Made by a program: the position numbers and the translations under genes. Shown one piece after another: positions 8,401-10,313 of a DNA stretch of 10,313 nt. Location: the NCBI GenBank assembly GCA_029339195.1, contig JAPTJF010000837.1:1-10313 (forward strand), read 5' to 3'. Each line of letters begins with the position of its first letter. Within the stretch, counting starts at the first letter, position 1. The DNA is from Micractinium sp. NFX-FRZ. Taxonomy: Eukaryota > Chlorophyta > Trebouxiophyceae > Chlorellales > Chlorellaceae. The notes under the pieces are model-generated. The model was not told the origin of the DNA, searched no databases, and worked only from the letters and a program-made list of their open reading frames with translations.

Positions 8401-10207
8401 AACTTGCAGGCGAGGCAATTCTAGACTGCGGGGACGGCTGGCATGGGCAGGACCCAGGACAGTTTTGGCCTGCCTGAAACGGCCTGCAGCTGCAGCCTCT
8501 CTTCGTTTCAGCTGTCATCAGTCCCCGGCCGGCCCCCCTCCCCCGTTCCCAGCCGTCCTAGCGCAACCACCCCTGGCCTGCACAATTCCTGGACCTGAGT
8601 AGACCACATGCTGCATGCCTGGCTCCCCTTGCCGTGTGCAGGTGTTTGCGGAGGGTGATGACTGCACTTCGGGAGAGCGCCGCCGGTCGCTGCTGCAGAG
8701 CTCGCCTCGCTGGAATGCAACAGTCCAGTTTGTGTGCCAGTTAGACATCAGCGAGGATCGAATTGTGTCGGCCCAAGAGGTCAGGGGTTATAATGCTGAG
8801 AGCGATGCAAATTACTGCACAGCCGAGCTGGTGGTGGAGACGACCCACGCATGGTGGGTGGGCGAGGAGGAGGGCGGGCAGCGTGCGTGGTACGGGGCGC
8901 TCCTGCCGTGAGCCTGCGGCCCCGCCTGGGTGCTTGTGTGCGCACGGTGCGCACAGTGTGCACCGCTGCCAGGGTGAAGCACGCTCCTGCTGCCCAGTGC
9001 GCTTGCAACCCACGCCCTGGCCTGGCACTTACTTAGCTCATGCTGTTCATCCCCCCTCACTGCCTGTGCAGCGTGTCGGGAGACCCGTGCCCTCAGCCGC
9101 CCCCGCCCTCACCACCTCCGCCATCACCGCCGCCACCATCACCACCCCCGCCCTCCCCGCCCCCGCCCTCCCCGCCTCCTCCCTCGCCACCTCCTCCCTC
9201 CCCGCCTCCTCCCTCGCCACCTCCTCCCTCGCCATCTCCACCCCCACCACCCCCGCCCTCGCCACCTCCCCCCTCGCCACCTCCCCCCTCGCCATCTCCA
9301 CCCCCACCACCCCCGCCCTTGCCACCTCCGCCCTCGCCACCCCCGCCATCACCACCTCCACCCTCACCACCGCCGCCCTCGCCGCCACCTCCCTCGCCAC
9401 CACCACCATCTCCGCCCACCCCCCCGCCGCCTCCTTTCCCATGCGGCACTGTCACTGGGGTGGGTGGCCAGCTGTAGGGGCAGGAATGCTCGTCCCCAAT
9501 TGCTCTTACCTTCCACACACCTGCACCTGCCCGCGAGGTGCACCACGTGGCTGCACCTGCCAGCGCCGCCACGCCCTCTTGGCACACTTGCATATGGCAC
9601 AGCAAAGCGCCGATGGCGACGCATGCCTGCCCCCCGCCCCCGCTGCCGCCTTGCAGCTGCCTCCGGGCACCAGGTTGACTTACCTCGACGATGGAGGTCC
9701 CTTCCCGTACTCCTGGCTCCTGGTATCTCAGTCCAGCGTCAGCGGGCAAGCAATCTCTTCAGGCGGACAAATAGACTTTTCAGGTGGGTTGGGCATTGGG
9801 TTTGAAGGGCAAGTAAAGGAAAGTGGAGGCAGCACGGGGCAGCCCACGATCACCCAGGATGTGCCCCCACAAAAAAGCTGTGCACGCCCCCATCGCCAGA
9901 GCGCAACAACGCTCCGTCAGCCATGAACAATGCACCAAGGCATGCAGGGGCGTGGCAAGGTTAGGTTGCAGCAAAGAGGCCGCACCGCGGGCAGATGCTG
10001 CAGCCTGCACTGGTGCCTTGCCATGCTGCTTGTCCTTGTGTGCTCCTTCCAATGGGCGTCGAAGGCAAGGCAGTGGCCAACTGGCCAGAACAACACACGG
10101 GCCCTTCTCGTACCCCTCGCCTGCGTGCTTTCGCAGGCGGCGTCCTTTTGGTCCCGCCTCGTGATTACGGCACCTATGATCCAGCTGCCAGCACACCCAC
10201 CTTCCAG
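5460..10207 (+). CDS. Secreted tandem MRH-like domain protein with Ser-Pro linkers (3' end outside window)
   Basis: Predicted exons: 5460-5591, 5734-5757, 6064-6148, 6506-6591, 6932-7305, 7586-7646, 7858-7972, 8345-8409, 8642-8853, 9072-9459, 9657-9783 and 10137-10207. Junction phases are 0,0,1,0,2,0,1,0,2,0,1,0, and the protein so far has 580 residues. Residues 1 to about 30 are a signal peptide (VYLLLLCAASAAG core). Module 1 (47-240) has QVYTNGDSC (109-117), VNFVC (197-201), ITSV (212-215) and, across a junction, TRRAC (230-234). Module 2 (249-391) has QVFAEGDDC, VQFVC (342-346) and TTHAC (381-385). Module 3 starts at C509 and is cut by the window. This Q-x-Y/F-x-x-G-D-x-C ... V-x-F-x-C ... 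I-x-S-V ... T-x-x-A-C order is that of MRH domains, which bind mannose-type glycans in glucosidase II beta and M6P receptors. Six cysteines recur in the same order in modules 1 and 2. A Pro-rich loop (120-148) sits inside module 1; a Ser-Pro linker (about 392-507) joins modules 2 and 3. Binding residues look degenerate, so a structural wall or matrix role is as likely as lectin activity. Confidence 0.72.
5734..5757 (+). other. 24-nt micro-exon (QPCGSPED)
   Basis: This exon lies between a TGTGCAG acceptor and a GTGAGT donor and is phase 0 on both sides. Its product Q-P-C-G matches the starts of modules 2 (Q-P-C-G-V-F-T-E, from exon 7586-7646) and 3 (F-P-C-G-T-V-T-G, from exon 9072-9459). That match is the reason to believe so short an exon: it supplies the first cysteine of module 1. 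Confidence 0.65.
6952..7051 (+). repeat. Proline-codon repeat inside MRH-like module 1
   Basis: Repeated CCCCCGCCCTCC-type sequence encodes about 30 residues of Pro with Ser/Thr/Leu/Met between the Q-V-Y-T-N-G-D-S-C motif and the rest of the domain. It ends in A-A-K-R-R-S-L-L. The matching loop of module 2 lacks it, so it is an insertion in a domain loop, probably made by repeat expansion. Confidence 0.85.
8407..8415 (+). other. GC-AG intron donor, module 2
   Basis: CAG|GCGAGG replaces a GT donor after the codon for Gln314. The acceptor is CGTGTGCAG ending at 8641. Splicing here joins L-Q to V-F-A-E-G-D-D-C and restores the domain motif in phase. No GT donor fits without deleting residues conserved with module 3. 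If the intron is retained, translation stops after A-R-Q-F at 8422-8424. Confidence 0.65.
9097..9438 (+). repeat. Ser-(Pro)3-7 coding minisatellite
   Basis: Degenerate repeats of the CCGCCCTCGCCACCTCC type encode about 115 residues of S-P-P-P-P, ending in P-P-F-P-C-G. This is the extensin/pherophorin-type motif that is usually hydroxylated and O-glycosylated in green algae, giving a stiff rod. Units mix CCG, CCC, CCA and CCT, so selection on protein as well as slippage is likely. Other frames across it are open but meaningless. Confidence 0.92.
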
Positions 10208-10213
10208 GCAAGG
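10205..10213 (+). other. GC-AG intron donor, module 3
   Basis: CAG|GCAAGG lies at exactly the same codon as the module 2 GC donor, after T-P-T-F-Q. The acceptor and the next exon (expected to begin with V-F/Y-x-x-G-D-x-C) would lie beyond the right edge. Read through, the frame gives A-R-Q-T-I-M-A and stops at 10229-10231, so a true gene end there is the alternative. Confidence 0.5.
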
Positions 10214-10240
10214 CAGACCATCATGGCATGATGCAATTTG

Positions 10241-10313
10241 CTTTGCTTTGCTTTGCTTTGCTTTGCTTTGCTTTGCTTTGCTTTGCTTTGCTTTGCTTTG
10301 CTTTGCTTTGCTT
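10241..10313. repeat. (CTTTG)n microsatellite, runs off the edge
   Basis: About 14.6 perfect CTTTG units extend to the end of the window. They lie in the predicted last intron or, if the stop at 10231 is used, in the 3' UTR. A contig break here would be expected from repeat collapse. Confidence 0.97.

Noticed and set aside
8345..8424. Gene end at the TAG of 8422
   Set aside because: It would leave module 2 without its second half, and the next exon (8642) starts in the right phase with the matching motif; kept only as an intron-retention form.
9072..9459. Calling the gene a pherophorin from its Ser-Pro rod
   Set aside because: The flanking domains show the MRH-like order of Q-x-Y-x-x-G-D-x-C, V-x-F-x-C and T-x-x-A-C, not the pherophorin cysteine pattern I know.
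9047..9749. Gly/Glu/Ala-rich minus-strand frames
   Set aside because: They are antisense shadows of the Ser-Pro repeat.
8763..9926. Open frame of 387 codons on the plus strand
   Set aside because: It crosses introns and reads the Pro repeat out of frame (Pro-Ala-Leu words); the alternative frame carries the conserved cysteines.

Overview
This looks like nuclear DNA of a GC-rich green alga, most like a Chlorella-type (trebouxiophyte) or related chlorophyte. The reasons are dense introns of about 100-540 bp with G|GTGAG/GTGGG donors and pyrimidine-TGCAG acceptors, C/G at third codon positions, extensin-like Ser-(Pro)4 runs, and many simple repeats. The organism is inferred from style, not from a marker gene.

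Layout, left to right. Positions 1-860 hold no gene I can support; they are mostly a 113-bp GC-rich minisatellite (163-745). Positions 860-1013 carry an odd array of TCCTA/TAGGA words in both orientations, spaced mostly 11-12 bp. It overlaps the last codons of the first gene.

Gene 1 (minus strand, 3960 down to 981) is a predicted eight-exon gene for a polytopic membrane protein of about 328 residues (301 if one doubtful exon is skipped). Its exon phases join cleanly. It is of unknown function, with G-x-G-V-R-I-G-x-Y-L-Q near the start and S-T-G-Q-L-I-P near the end. It carries degenerate echoes of exon ends next to its introns, plus an intronic hairpin.

Positions 3961-5459 are a divergent intergenic or 5' region with small simple repeats and no gene I can see.

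Gene 2 (plus strand, 5460 to at least 10207) is a predicted secreted protein of at least 580 residues built from twelve exons. After a signal peptide it has tandem copies of a domain resembling the MRH (mannose-6-phosphate receptor homology) lectin fold. Each copy is encoded by the same exon cassette with the same intron phases, and the copies are joined by Pro-rich linkers (one about 120 residues of Ser-Pro repeats). The third copy is cut by the right edge. Copies 2 and 3 both need a rare GC-AG intron at the same position; retaining that intron gives a stop within a few codons. Exons and introns of copies 2 and 3 are visibly related, so the duplication is recent. The window ends inside a (CTTTG)n microsatellite in the last intron.

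The two genes are head-to-head but nothing in the sequence links their functions. Gene 2 probably acts in the secretory pathway, cell wall or extracellular matrix; gene 1 in some membrane. All gene models are by-eye splice predictions without transcript data.
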